A stretch of 34,524 nt of DNA from Flavobacteriaceae bacterium (GTDB taxonomy: Bacteria; Bacteroidota; Bacteroidia; Flavobacteriales; Flavobacteriaceae), in the NCBI GenBank assembly GCA_009693635.1, contig SHWW01000012.1, forward strand, positions 1-34,524. Direction: 5' to 3'. The notes beneath the pieces were generated by a model that saw only the letters and a program-made list of their open reading frames with translations, did not search any database and had not been told where the DNA came from. Below are positions 7,905 to 16,192 of the stretch, piece after piece (position 1 is the first letter of the stretch; each line of letters begins with the position of its first letter). The position numbers were made by a program, and so were the translations under genes.

Positions 7905-8549
7905 ATGGATTTTATCGAGTTTTTGAAATATGTTCCAAAAATAGAAATAGAAAAACTTCTTGCAGAAGAGGCCCACCTAAAAATGGCCCCTGCAGAACGT
8001 GTTTTTGCTATTAACAAGGAAGATTTTTTCTATAAAAATCCCAGAAAAGCTGCTGTAATGATGCTTATTTATCCAAAAAACAAAAAAACACACTTAGTTT
8101 TAATCGTCAAAAATACTTATTCAGGAGTTCATTCTTCACAAATTGCATTTCCAGGTGGTAAAGTAGAATTAGAAGACGAATCACTCTCACATACCGCTCT
8201 TCGAGAAACGCATGAAGAAATAGGAATTCATCCCGAAAATATTAAAGTAATTAAAACATTTACAGAAGTTTATATTCCTCCAAGTAATTTTTTGGTAGCC
8301 CCATTTTTAGGAATCAGTCACACAGAATTGACTTTTACAAAACAAATTGATGAAGTAGCAGGAATAATAGAATTGCCCATAATTGATCTCTTAAACGAAG
8401 AAACAATCGTCATAAAAAAAATGGATACTTCCTATGGAGCTGGTATTGAAGTTCCTACATTCAAAATCAATGAATATTTTGTTTGGGGAGCCACTGCAAT
8501 GATGATGAGCGAGTTGAAAGAAGTACTCAAAAATTCTTTTAAAAATTAA
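7905..8549 (+). CDS. Nudix hydrolase, coenzyme A pyrophosphatase type
   Basis: The 214-residue product is a cytoplasmic Nudix enzyme that cleaves nucleoside diphosphate-linked compounds using divalent metal. Residues 82-107 hold the Nudix box, with FPGGKVELE followed by ALRETHEEIG, whose REtHEE glutamates bind metal. The preceding TYSGVHSSQIA matches the UPF0035 motif found in CoA pyrophosphatases such as E. coli NudL, where the sequence before FPGG is LRxHxGxxx. CoA or a CoA derivative is therefore the likely substrate, split to phosphopantetheine and 3',5'-ADP. It is followed after 36 bases by the acyltransferase gene. A lipid acyltransferase beside a CoA-cleaving enzyme is suggestive but not proof of a shared pathway. 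Confidence 0.85.
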   Translation: MDFIEFLKYVPKIEIEKLLAEEAHLKMAPAERVFAINKEDFFYKNPRKAAVMMLIYPKNKKTHLVLIVKNTYSGVHSSQIAFPGGKVELEDESLSHTALRETHEEIGIHPENIKVIKTFTEVYIPPSNFLVAPFLGISHTELTFTKQIDEVAGIIELPIIDLLNEETIVIKKMDTSYGAGIEVPTFKINEYFVWGATAMMMSELKEVLKNSFKN

Positions 8550-8585
8550 TTTTGTAAATTCGCAATTACTTCTTATAAAAAAATT

Positions 8586-9395
8586 ATGTTTTTAATTAAA
8601 AGAAACCCATTTGGTCATATCCTTTTCTTAAAAAAATGGCTTATCCGAATTTTTGCAGTTTTAACCCACAAGCGCTACAGAGGTTTTAATCAATTACAAA
8701 TCGAGGGTTCCGAAATTATAAAATCCTTGCCTGACACCAACGTACTTTTCATTTCCAATCACCAGACTTATTTTGCCGATGTAGTCGCTATGTTTCATGT
8801 ATTTAATGCAAGCCTAAGCGGTCGTCAGGATTCTATAAAAAATGTTGGATACATTTGGCAACCCAAACTAAACATCTATTATGTAGCGGCTAAGGAAACC
8901 ATGCAAGCAGGATTATTACCTAAAATTTTGTCCTATGCTGGTGCAATAACAGTCGAAAGAACATGGCGTTCATCTGGAAAAGATGTCACCGAAAAACGCG
9001 ATATAAATCCAAATGATACCGAAAATATAAAAATTGCACTCGCCGACGGTTGGGTAATAACCTTTCCACAAGGCACCACAAAATCGTTCAAACCCGTTCG
9101 AAAAGGCACTGCACACATCATCAAACAACACCGACCAATAGTAGTCCCTATTGTGATTGATGGTTTCCGTCGCTCATTCGATAAAAAGGGATTGCGCATG
9201 AAAAAGAAGGGGATTCTGCAATCTTTTATCATTAAACCTCCCTTAGAAATTGATTATGATAATGACACCATTGAGCAAATTGTTGAAAAAATAGAATTTG
9301 CCATCGAGCAACATACCTCATTTCTAAAAGTTATTCCTGCCGAAGAAATCGAAGCCCAGGAAGCGTTGAATAAAACCCGACAATGGGAATACTAA
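8586..9395 (+). CDS. PlsC-like lysophospholipid acyltransferase with altered motifs
   Basis: This 269-residue protein belongs to the PlsC/LPLAT family, which moves fatty acyl groups onto lysophosphatidate or related lipids at the inner membrane. Residues 52-70 (TNVLFISNHQTYFADVVAM) contain motif I, but with five residues between His59 and Asp65 (HX5D) instead of the usual four. Motif III reads FPQGTTKSFKPVRKG where most members have FPEGTRS, so the conserved Glu and Arg are replaced by Gln and Thr. The general fold markers (NHQ, GAITVERTWRSSGK, PIVVPIVIDGF) are present. The acceptor could differ from lysophosphatidate, for example an aminolipid, but this is speculation. The upstream Nudix gene ends 36 bases before. 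A TAATTTTG element overlaps that stop codon and may give it a promoter of its own. Confidence 0.82.
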   Translation: MFLIKRNPFGHILFLKKWLIRIFAVLTHKRYRGFNQLQIEGSEIIKSLPDTNVLFISNHQTYFADVVAMFHVFNASLSGRQDSIKNVGYIWQPKLNIYYVAAKETMQAGLLPKILSYAGAITVERTWRSSGKDVTEKRDINPNDTENIKIALADGWVITFPQGTTKSFKPVRKGTAHIIKQHRPIVVPIVIDGFRRSFDKKGLRMKKKGILQSFIIKPPLEIDYDNDTIEQIVEKIEFAIEQHTSFLKVIPAEEIEAQEALNKTRQWEY

Positions 9396-9459
9396 TTTTT
9401 TTGGAGCGAATTGTTCGCGCATTTTTAGAAATTGTAATTGTCCGAAAAACAAAATTTCC

Positions 9460-10521
9460 CTAAAACGATTTGTCTTTGTAGTAATTCACCATCAAATCTA
9501 CAAACTTACTATAGCCTTCCAAACCATCTTTCTGCTGATTGAATTTCAGAAAATTGTCGTAGAATATTTGAAAACCCGTTTCTATAAAAGTTTCATATTG
9601 CCTCCAGAATTCTTCACTTTCCTTGTAGTTTTTCAAAATTCCTGGTTGAATCGTTTTTAATAATTCTTCGAGAACTTTTTCATCTCGAATTTGCCAATTT
9701 CTCAAGCAATACCGCAACGCATAACTGTAACCCGAATATTGAAAATACACATTCTCATTTTTTATAGACGCTAAAAACCCAATAAAATTAGCTTCGCTTT
9801 CAGAAGCATATCCCAATTGGTGAGCCATTTCGTGACAAACCGTTGTTGGAAAATTATACATAGGTCCTTTGTCATTGACCTGAGCTTCATTAGTAAAAGG
9901 ATTCAAATAACCACCAAAACCCATATAACTTAAAGGCAAACTAATAAGCGATTTCTTAACACTTGGATGGTCATATTCAAAACTTAAAAATTGGTCAGAA
10001 AGAATTTTAAAACCCGTCAAATTCATCTCAAAAACCTGCTCTTGCGTATACGGAAAAACAATTTTTAAACTATCATTTTTCTCAATTTGACTATGAATTT
10101 GATTTGTTTTCGCAATCAATACTTTCGTAAATTTTAGCAAATCTTCATTGGAATATTTACGCTCAATCGCCATTTTTTCATATAATGGCACCCGATGATA
10201 ATTCATTGCCCAAAGCAAATTAAACAAAAAATAAATCACCGATAGAAAACTCAGAACCCATAAAGCCGAATCTTTCCAATTTAATTTCCCCAGTTTGCGT
10301 TGTTGGTAAAACCATCTTAAAATCAAAAATAAAAGTACAAAATAAATACAATCACCAACAGAAAAAGGAAATCTACCAAATACTATTCTAAAAAATTTGG
10401 AAATATAAACATACAACCCATTACTATAATAACGCTCTACCAACTCTGGGAAAAACGAAATCAGTTGTAAAAATAGAATCTGAATTATAAGTAAAAATAG
10501 AAGAATATATTTTCGTTGCAT
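9460..10521 (-). CDS. DUF3810-type membrane protein with a metallopeptidase motif
   Basis: The 353-residue protein has three N-terminal hydrophobic segments (about 5-25, 55-72, 86-106) and then a soluble region, probably on the periplasmic side. Residues 227-246 read TVCHEMAHQLGYASESEANF. This is an HExxH zinc site (His230, Glu231, His234) with a downstream Glu243 in the right place for a gluzincin-like third ligand. The wording matches DUF3810 proteins of Bacteroidota, whose substrates I do not know of. It lies convergent with the acyltransferase and divergent from pepD, alone in its transcription unit, with a minus-strand TAAATTTG -7 element at 10548-10555. Protease activity is inferred from the motif only. 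Confidence 0.85.
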   Translation of the reverse strand: MQRKYILLFLLIIQILFLQLISFFPELVERYYSNGLYVYISKFFRIVFGRFPFSVGDCIYFVLLFLILRWFYQQRKLGKLNWKDSALWVLSFLSVIYFLFNLLWAMNYHRVPLYEKMAIERKYSNEDLLKFTKVLIAKTNQIHSQIEKNDSLKIVFPYTQEQVFEMNLTGFKILSDQFLSFEYDHPSVKKSLISLPLSYMGFGGYLNPFTNEAQVNDKGPMYNFPTTVCHEMAHQLGYASESEANFIGFLASIKNENVYFQYSGYSYALRYCLRNWQIRDEKVLEELLKTIQPGILKNYKESEEFWRQYETFIETGFQIFYDNFLKFNQQKDGLEGYSKFVDLMVNYYKDKSF

Positions 10522-10547
10522 CTACTGCGAAATTTAAATGTAAAGTA

Positions 10548-10555
10548 ACAAATTT
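10548..10555 (-). promoter_or_regulatory. Putative -7 element for the DUF3810 gene
   Basis: Minus strand TAAATTTG fits TAnnTTTG, 27 bases before the ATG. No clear TTG is found at the usual upstream distance. Confidence 0.45.
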
Positions 10556-10615
10556 AGAAGCATTAAATATTTTAAAATAAATGATTTTTTTTACAAAACT
10601 ATCTAAGCACCTTTG

Positions 10616-10623
10616 TAACTTTG
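10616..10623 (+). promoter_or_regulatory. Putative -7 element for pepD
   Basis: TAACTTTG fits TAnnTTTG, 33 bases before the pepD ATG. The upstream half is weak, with only a T-rich tract near 10585-10593. Confidence 0.5.
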
Positions 10624-10656
10624 AGCCACAAAACTAAGAATATAATAAACACATAG

Positions 10657-12120
10657 ATGAGTCAAGAAATTAGAAACCTCGAACCAAAAGCACTTTGGAA
10701 TAAATTTGCCGATTTAAATGCTGTTCCGCGTCCTTCTAAAAAAGAAGAACGGGTAATTGAATTCATAAAAAACTTGGGAAACAATTTAGGATTAGAAACT
10801 TTTGAAGATGAAATTCGAAATGTAATTATTAGAAAACCAGCAACTCAAGGAATGGAAAATCGCAAAGCTGTTGTACTTCAGGGGCACTTAGATATGGTGC
10901 ATCAAAAAAATTCGAATACTGTTTTTGACTTTGACACACAAGGAATTGATATGTATATTGATGGCGACTGGGTTCGTGCTCGTGGTACCACTTTAGGAGC
11001 CGATAACGGCCTTGGGGTAGCGATGATTATGGCAATTTTAGAAAGCAAAACTATCCAACATCCTGCTATTGAAGCGTTATTTACCATTGACGAAGAAACA
11101 GGAATGACTGGGGCTTTGAACCTAAAAGGTGGTATTCTAAAAGGAGAAATCCTATTAAATATGGATACCGAAGAAGATGATGAAATTGATATAGGTTGCG
11201 CTGGAGGTATTGATGTTACCGCTACAAGAAGCTACAACGAAGAGGAAACTCCCGAAGGTTCTGTGGGATACACCATTACTGTAAAAGGCTTGAATGGCGG
11301 ACATTCAGGAATGGACATTCACAAAGGTTTGGGTAATGCCAATAAAATAATGAACCGATTATTGTTTGACGCTTTCGAGAATTTCGGACTTCAAGTGGCT
11401 GAAATTAACGGTGGAAGTTTGCGAAATGCTATTCCAAGAGAAAGTGTTGCCAAAGTTATTGTGGCTCAAATGTATGATGAAGCGTATGTTTTTGATATGC
11501 AAGAAATTATCAATGACATAAAAACCGAATTCAAAACTACGGAGCCTAATTTGACTATTGAAATCGTAAAATCAGAATTACCTTCAAAAGTAATGGATTT
11601 AGGAGTTCAAGAAGGAATTATTCGTTCGATTTATGCAGCTCATAATGGTGTGTATCGCATGAGTGCCGATATGGAAGATTTAGTAGAAACCTCAAACAAT
11701 GTCGCTAGAATTATCATCAAAGAAGGTGAAATTACTATTGGTTGTTTGACTCGTTCATCAGTTGAAACTTCCAAATTTGATTTGGCTAACGCATTGCAGT
11801 CGGCTTTTGAATTGAGTGGTTGCGAAGTTACTTTGTCGGGTTCTTATCCGGGTTGGACTCCAAATGTAAAATCTGAAATTCTTGATGTTTTGGTTGCTAT
11901 TTATGAGAAACAAAACAATGAAAAACCAAAAGTGGTGGCGTGTCACGCAGGATTAGAATGTGGAATCTTAGGAACTAATTATCCTGATATGGATATGATT
12001 TCTTTTGGACCTACCATTCACGGTGCGCATTCGCCAGATGAAAGAGCCAGTATCAAATCGGCACAAAAATTTTGGAAATTTGTATTGGAAATATTAGAAA
12101 GTATTCCTGAAAAAAAATAA
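10657..12120 (+). CDS. pepD: Cytosol nonspecific dipeptidase (aminoacyl-histidine dipeptidase, M20C)
   Basis: This 487-residue cytoplasmic zinc peptidase hydrolyses dipeptides, with broad specificity and activity on Xaa-His. The M20 metal site is visible: QGHLDMVHQK (His77, Asp79), GADNGLG (Asp116 bridging the metals), IDEETGMTGA (Glu146 and Glu147, general base and ligand) and NMDTEE (Asp170). The lid domain follows with NGGHSGMDIHKGLGNA (about residues 213-228), and the last ligand is in SFGPTIHGAHSPDE near the C-terminus. Length and motifs match E. coli PepD throughout. No signal peptide is present. It is a single gene with its own promoter and a weak hairpin after the stop. It probably recycles dipeptides imported from protein degradation. 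Confidence 0.95.
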   Translation: MSQEIRNLEPKALWNKFADLNAVPRPSKKEERVIEFIKNLGNNLGLETFEDEIRNVIIRKPATQGMENRKAVVLQGHLDMVHQKNSNTVFDFDTQGIDMYIDGDWVRARGTTLGADNGLGVAMIMAILESKTIQHPAIEALFTIDEETGMTGALNLKGGILKGEILLNMDTEEDDEIDIGCAGGIDVTATRSYNEEETPEGSVGYTITVKGLNGGHSGMDIHKGLGNANKIMNRLLFDAFENFGLQVAEINGGSLRNAIPRESVAKVIVAQMYDEAYVFDMQEIINDIKTEFKTTEPNLTIEIVKSELPSKVMDLGVQEGIIRSIYAAHNGVYRMSADMEDLVETSNNVARIIIKEGEITIGCLTRSSVETSKFDLANALQSAFELSGCEVTLSGSYPGWTPNVKSEILDVLVAIYEKQNNEKPKVVACHAGLECGILGTNYPDMDMISFGPTIHGAHSPDERASIKSAQKFWKFVLEILESIPEKK

Positions 12121-12140
12121 TCTAATTAGCAATATTTAAT

Positions 12141-12170
12141 AATCAAAAATAACACTACGTTATTTAGATT
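12141..12170 (+). terminator. Weak hairpin after pepD
   Basis: AAATAAC (12147-12153) pairs with GTTATTT (12159-12165) around a five-base loop, with AATC/GATT flanking pairs. A T-rich but imperfect tail follows. The stem is AT-rich, so termination strength is doubtful. Confidence 0.4.
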
Positions 12171-12223
12171 ATTAATTTTTAAACCATTCAATAAAAAAAA
12201 AGACTATTTATGAATTAGTAAAA

Positions 12224-12231
12224 TAATTTTG
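12224..12231 (+). promoter_or_regulatory. Possible -7 element of the N-glycan core operon
   Basis: TAATTTTG fits TAnnTTTG and lies 28 bases before the GH20 start codon. The expected TTG 19 bases upstream is absent, so this is tentative. Confidence 0.35.
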
Positions 12232-12259
12232 ACCTTTTTGATACTAATAATTTGAATCT

Positions 12260-14530
12260 ATGTATAGAAAAATAGCCTTTGTATTTTTAATCTTGAGGAT
12301 TTTCGCAAGTAGCGCACAATCAATTATTCCAATTATTCCAAATCCAAAATTTCTTAGTTTGGATGAAGCTTCTCCTTTTTCTCTTACAAAACAAACGGTT
12401 TTAATTGCACCTAAAGGAAATCTGGAAGTTCAATATTTAAAGGAAATTATTAAAAAACAATTGGGTTATGAATTAGCAACAGCTAAAGTTGCACAAAAAT
12501 CAAAAAACAGCATCGAATTGACTTTGGATTCATCACTAAAAATGGATATTGAAGAATATAAAATCGAAATTGATTCCAATAAAATACATATTCAAGCATC
12601 AAATTCTAATGGACTTTTTTACGGAATTCAAACATTGAATCAATTGATTGAATATTACTCAAAAACAAATTCGCTAATACCTGCATTAACAATTCTAGAC
12701 CAACCAAAATATAAATGGCGTGGAATGCATTTGGATGTTGTGAGACATTTTTTCCAAAAGTCAGATATCAAGAAATACATCGATTATCTCGCTTTATATA
12801 AAATGAATGTTTTTCATTGGCATTTAACTGATGACCAAGGTTGGCGAATTGAAATTAAGAAATATCCAAAACTAACTTCTGTTGGCGCCTTCAGAAAAGA
12901 ATCTATGGTCGGGCATTACAATGAACAACTGTTTGACGGAAAGCCCTACGGTGGATTTTATACTCAAGAAGACATAAAAGAAATTGTAGCTTACGCGAAA
13001 CAAAAACACATTACAGTGGTTCCCGAAATTGAAATGCCAGGACATGCAACGGCAGCTTTAGCAGCTTATCCGGAGTTTTCCTGTACAGGCGGCCCATTTG
13101 AAGTTGGGACAAAATGGGGAGTTTTAGATGATGTTTTTTGTCCAAACGAAAATACATTGTATTTTTTGAAAGCCGTTTTAGAGGAGGTTTTACCTCTATT
13201 CCCTTCTGAATACATTCACATTGGTGGAGACGAATGTCCCAAAACAAGATGGCATCAATGTGCAAAATGCCAAGCTTTAATCAAACAAGAAGGATTAAAA
13301 GACGAACATGAATTACAAAGTTATTTTGTATCTCAAATAGAAAAACATATAAATAAAAAGGGGAAAAAAATTATTGGATGGGATGAAATCCTTGACGGAG
13401 GTCTCGCACCAAATGCAGCGGTTATGAGTTGGCGTGGAACAGAAGGCGGAATCGCTGCTGCAAAAGCTAAACACTTTGTGGTGATGAGTCCAGGTTCTCA
13501 CTGTTATTTTGATCATTATCAAGGCGAACAAAAAACAGAACCTTTGGCAATTGGAGGGTACACTCCTTTAGAAATGGTTTATGATTTTAACCCCATACCC
13601 ACTGAATTAACCGCAGATGAAAGCCAATATATTCTTGGTGCTCAAGGAAATGTTTGGACAGAATATATGGGAGATTTTGCAAAAGTAGAATATATGGCAA
13701 TGCCAAGAATGGCTGCATTATCAGAAGTGCTTTGGGGAAAAGATTCTACTTCTAATTATACAAATTTTAGAAATAGATTACAGCTTCATTTTTCGCTTTT
13801 AGATAAAATGAACGTCAATTATAGTAAGGCCTTGTTTGAAGTAAAAGCGAAAATTACTGCATCGGCTACTCATTTACTTGAAGTTGAATTAGTGGCTGCA
13901 ATTCCTTCCTTTTCTATATTGTACTCCCTAGATGGAACCCAACCCACTAGTCGTTCTTTAGTTTACACTAAACCCATCACAATAGAAAAAAATACCACAT
14001 TAAAAGCGGTGAGTTTTGAAGGTGCTACTCAAAAAAGTGCCGTTTTAGAACAAAAATTTGAAATTCACCTGGCCACGGGAGCAATTGTTAAATTGAATGG
14101 GGAACCCAGCAATTCCTACAAAGCATATGGAGCCTTTAGCTTAGTTGACGGAATGTATGGTGATCGTGGTAAATTTGGCAGAGATTGGTTGGGGTTTTCT
14201 GGCAAAGATGCTATAGCAACCATTGATTTAGGTTCCGTAAAAAAGGTTCATTCAATTACAATCGATGTATTGTCGAGTCCCGCTAGTTGGATTTATTATC
14301 CGAAGCAAATTACAATTTCTTATTCTAAAAATGGAATCGATTATTCTGATGAACTCTCTATTTTAGGGCAAGAAATCGAAGATTCAAAAGGAATTGTAAA
14401 AGTCGCAATACCTAACGCTACCCTTCGATATATAAAAGTAAACGCATTCAATCAAGGAAAAATAGTAGCAGGAAATCCTGGAGCTGGTGAACCAGCCTGG
14501 TTATTTATAGATGAAATAAAAGTTGACTAA
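12260..14530 (+). CDS. GH20 beta-N-acetylhexosaminidase with C-terminal accessory domains
   Basis: This exported enzyme removes terminal beta-linked GlcNAc or GalNAc by substrate-assisted catalysis. Residues 1-20 form a signal peptide (cleavage near SSAQ). A GH20b N-terminal domain follows to about 150, then the catalytic barrel from KWRGMHLDVVRHF. The Asp324-Glu325 pair in HIGGDECPK is the catalytic dyad. After the barrel, residues 540-605 look like a chitobiase C-terminal domain (YSLDGTQPTSRSLVY) and residues 610-756 like an F5/8 type C (discoidin) sugar-binding domain. Its TAA overlaps the next ATG by one base, which indicates coupled translation with the glycosylasparaginase. In this operon its likely job is the GlcNAc-beta-1,4-GlcNAc bond of N-glycan cores, but chitin or peptidoglycan fragments are also possible substrates. 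Confidence 0.93.
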   Translation: MYRKIAFVFLILRIFASSAQSIIPIIPNPKFLSLDEASPFSLTKQTVLIAPKGNLEVQYLKEIIKKQLGYELATAKVAQKSKNSIELTLDSSLKMDIEEYKIEIDSNKIHIQASNSNGLFYGIQTLNQLIEYYSKTNSLIPALTILDQPKYKWRGMHLDVVRHFFQKSDIKKYIDYLALYKMNVFHWHLTDDQGWRIEIKKYPKLTSVGAFRKESMVGHYNEQLFDGKPYGGFYTQEDIKEIVAYAKQKHITVVPEIEMPGHATAALAAYPEFSCTGGPFEVGTKWGVLDDVFCPNENTLYFLKAVLEEVLPLFPSEYIHIGGDECPKTRWHQCAKCQALIKQEGLKDEHELQSYFVSQIEKHINKKGKKIIGWDEILDGGLAPNAAVMSWRGTEGGIAAAKAKHFVVMSPGSHCYFDHYQGEQKTEPLAIGGYTPLEMVYDFNPIPTELTADESQYILGAQGNVWTEYMGDFAKVEYMAMPRMAALSEVLWGKDSTSNYTNFRNRLQLHFSLLDKMNVNYSKALFEVKAKITASATHLLEVELVAAIPSFSILYSLDGTQPTSRSLVYTKPITIEKNTTLKAVSFEGATQKSAVLEQKFEIHLATGAIVKLNGEPSNSYKAYGAFSLVDGMYGDRGKFGRDWLGFSGKDAIATIDLGSVKKVHSITIDVLSSPASWIYYPKQITISYSKNGIDYSDELSILGQEIEDSKGIVKVAIPNATLRYIKVNAFNQGKIVAGNPGAGEPAWLFIDEIKVD

Positions 14531-15516
14531 TGAAAACAAGAAGAGATTTTATTAAAACAGCTGCTGTTGCAGGAGTAGGATTGGCATTCACAGGTGTAAA
14601 AGCGGACACGAATTTGAGTTTTCCAACCAAAATAAATAAGCCAATTGTGGTTTCTACCTGGCGTTTCGGAATTGAAGCCAATTTAGCTGCGTGGGAAGTC
14701 TTAAAACGGAAAGGACGTGCATTGGACGCTGTTGAAGCAGGAGTTAAAATCCCTGAAGGCGACCCCAATGAAAGAAGTGTGGGCTTCGGTGGCCGACCAG
14801 ATCGAGACGGACATGTAACTTTAGATGCTTGTATTATGGATGAACATGCCAATATAGGTTCTGTAGCATGTTTGGAGTATATAAAACATCCTATTTCGGT
14901 AGCAAGAGCCGTTATGGAAAAAACACCGCATGTTATGCTTGTGGGTGAAGGAGCGATAGATTTTGCCTTATCACAGGGATTTAAAAAAGAGAATTTATTG
15001 GTCTCCGATTCTGAAAAGGAATGGAAGGAATGGCTTAAAAAATCGGAATATGTACCTAAGGCAAATATTGAAAATCACGACACTATTGGGATGATTGCTT
15101 TGGATGCCGATGGGAATTTATCAGGCGCTTGTACCACGAGTGGTATGGCTTTTAAAATGCATGGCCGTGTTGGCGACTCTCCTATAATTGGAGCTGGATT
15201 GTATGTAGATAATGAAATTGGAGCTGCAACAGCAACTGGACATGGAGAGGAAGTAATTCGAATTGCAGGCTCTCATTTAGTAGTAGAATTAATGCGCCAA
15301 GGCAAAACTCCTCAACAAGCATGTGAAGAGGCAGTTCAAAGGATTATTAAATTAACAAAATCACGAAACAAAAATCTAATAGACATTCAAGTTGGTTTTA
15401 TTGCCTTAAACAAATCGGGAGAATATGGTTCTTATTGCATTCAAAGTGGGTTTAATTATGCTGTTTGTGATGCCAAAGGAAATAGATTAATTGACGCACC
15501 ATTTTATTTAAAATAG
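14530..15516 (+). CDS. N4-(beta-N-acetylglucosaminyl)-L-asparaginase (glycosylasparaginase)
   Basis: This Ntn-hydrolase splits the GlcNAc-asparagine bond left after proteins and glycans are trimmed, giving aspartate, ammonia and GlcNAc. Residues 1-25 (MKTRRDFIKTAAVAGVGLAF and on) form a twin-arginine signal, so the enzyme is probably exported folded to the periplasm. The proenzyme should cleave itself before Thr185 in NHDTIGMIALD, the N-terminal nucleophile of the beta subunit. Substrate-binding GRVGDSPIIGAGLY (Arg213, Asp216) and TGHGE (236-240) are in place. The 328-residue length matches the Elizabethkingia meningoseptica enzyme, the classic bacterial member. It starts on the GH20 stop codon and is followed four bases later by cutC. 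A plain L-asparaginase or isoaspartyl peptidase is less likely given the neighbours and the GA-specific wording. Confidence 0.93.
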   Translation: MKTRRDFIKTAAVAGVGLAFTGVKADTNLSFPTKINKPIVVSTWRFGIEANLAAWEVLKRKGRALDAVEAGVKIPEGDPNERSVGFGGRPDRDGHVTLDACIMDEHANIGSVACLEYIKHPISVARAVMEKTPHVMLVGEGAIDFALSQGFKKENLLVSDSEKEWKEWLKKSEYVPKANIENHDTIGMIALDADGNLSGACTTSGMAFKMHGRVGDSPIIGAGLYVDNEIGAATATGHGEEVIRIAGSHLVVELMRQGKTPQQACEEAVQRIIKLTKSRNKNLIDIQVGFIALNKSGEYGSYCIQSGFNYAVCDAKGNRLIDAPFYLK

Positions 15517-15520
15517 AACT

Positions 15521-16192
15521 ATGAAATTGGAAGTAGCTTGTTTTAACTTAGAATCGGTGGCTGTAGTTGCCCAAAGTAATGCTGATCGCGTTGAGTTTTG
15601 CGATGAATTTAAAGCAGGAGGAACTTCACCAAGTATTGAGAATACCAAAAAAGCAAGGGCTTTATTTTCAAAAGAATTGCTAGTAATGATTCGGCCAAGA
15701 GGTGGCGATTTTAACTATTCCGATGCTGAATTTAATGCAATGAAGCATTCAATATTAGAATTAAAGAATACAGGAATTGACGGTTTTGTTTTCGGAATCC
15801 TAACACAAAGCAATAACGTTGATTTTCAAAGAAATTTAGAACTTGTATCCCTTGCAAAACCACTACCGTGTAGTTTTCATAGAGCTATAGATTATACTGA
15901 CACCTATTTTGAAGCGATAAATACTTGCATTAATATTGGATTTAATACAATATTAACCTCTGGACATCAATCAAAAATAGAGTTAGGTATTGATGCCGTT
16001 CAAGAAGCTATTATTCGTTTTGGAAATCAAATTCAAATTATGCCGGGAGGTAGTTTACGATCTTCAAATGCTTCAAAAATAAAAACCATTACCAAAGCTA
16101 CCTATTATCATACCTCAGCAATTACCGATGCTACTGAAATTGCAAATCTCAATGAAATTAATGCACTAAAAGAGTATCTATCCAATGAGTAA
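15521..16192 (+). CDS. cutC: CutC-family TIM-barrel protein
   Basis: The 223-residue product has the CutC family markers: LEVACFNLESV at the N-terminus, DRVEFCDEFKAGGTSPS, VMIRPRGGDFNYSDAE, CSFHRAIDYT, ILTSGHQSKIELG, IMPGGSLRSSNAS and YYHTSAITDA. No signal peptide is present, so it is cytoplasmic. The family is named for copper homeostasis in E. coli, but the phenotype there has been traced to the small RNA MicL encoded at the cutC locus, so the biochemical role is open. Here the gene starts four bases after the glycosylasparaginase and overlaps the beta-mannosidase start by eight bases. That strongly suggests a role connected with sugar or glyco-amino-acid catabolism. Its TIM-barrel fold with conserved His, Arg and Glu would suit an enzyme. 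No copper-handling genes lie nearby. Confidence 0.92.
   Translation: MKLEVACFNLESVAVVAQSNADRVEFCDEFKAGGTSPSIENTKKARALFSKELLVMIRPRGGDFNYSDAEFNAMKHSILELKNTGIDGFVFGILTQSNNVDFQRNLELVSLAKPLPCSFHRAIDYTDTYFEAINTCINIGFNTILTSGHQSKIELGIDAVQEAIIRFGNQIQIMPGGSLRSSNASKIKTITKATYYHTSAITDATEIANLNEINALKEYLSNE

Noticed and set aside
9406..9425. GCGAA-TTG-TTCGC hairpin between the acyltransferase and DUF3810 genes as a terminator
   Set aside because: The stem is only five pairs with a three-base loop, and the T tract is short and displaced, so I could not support it.
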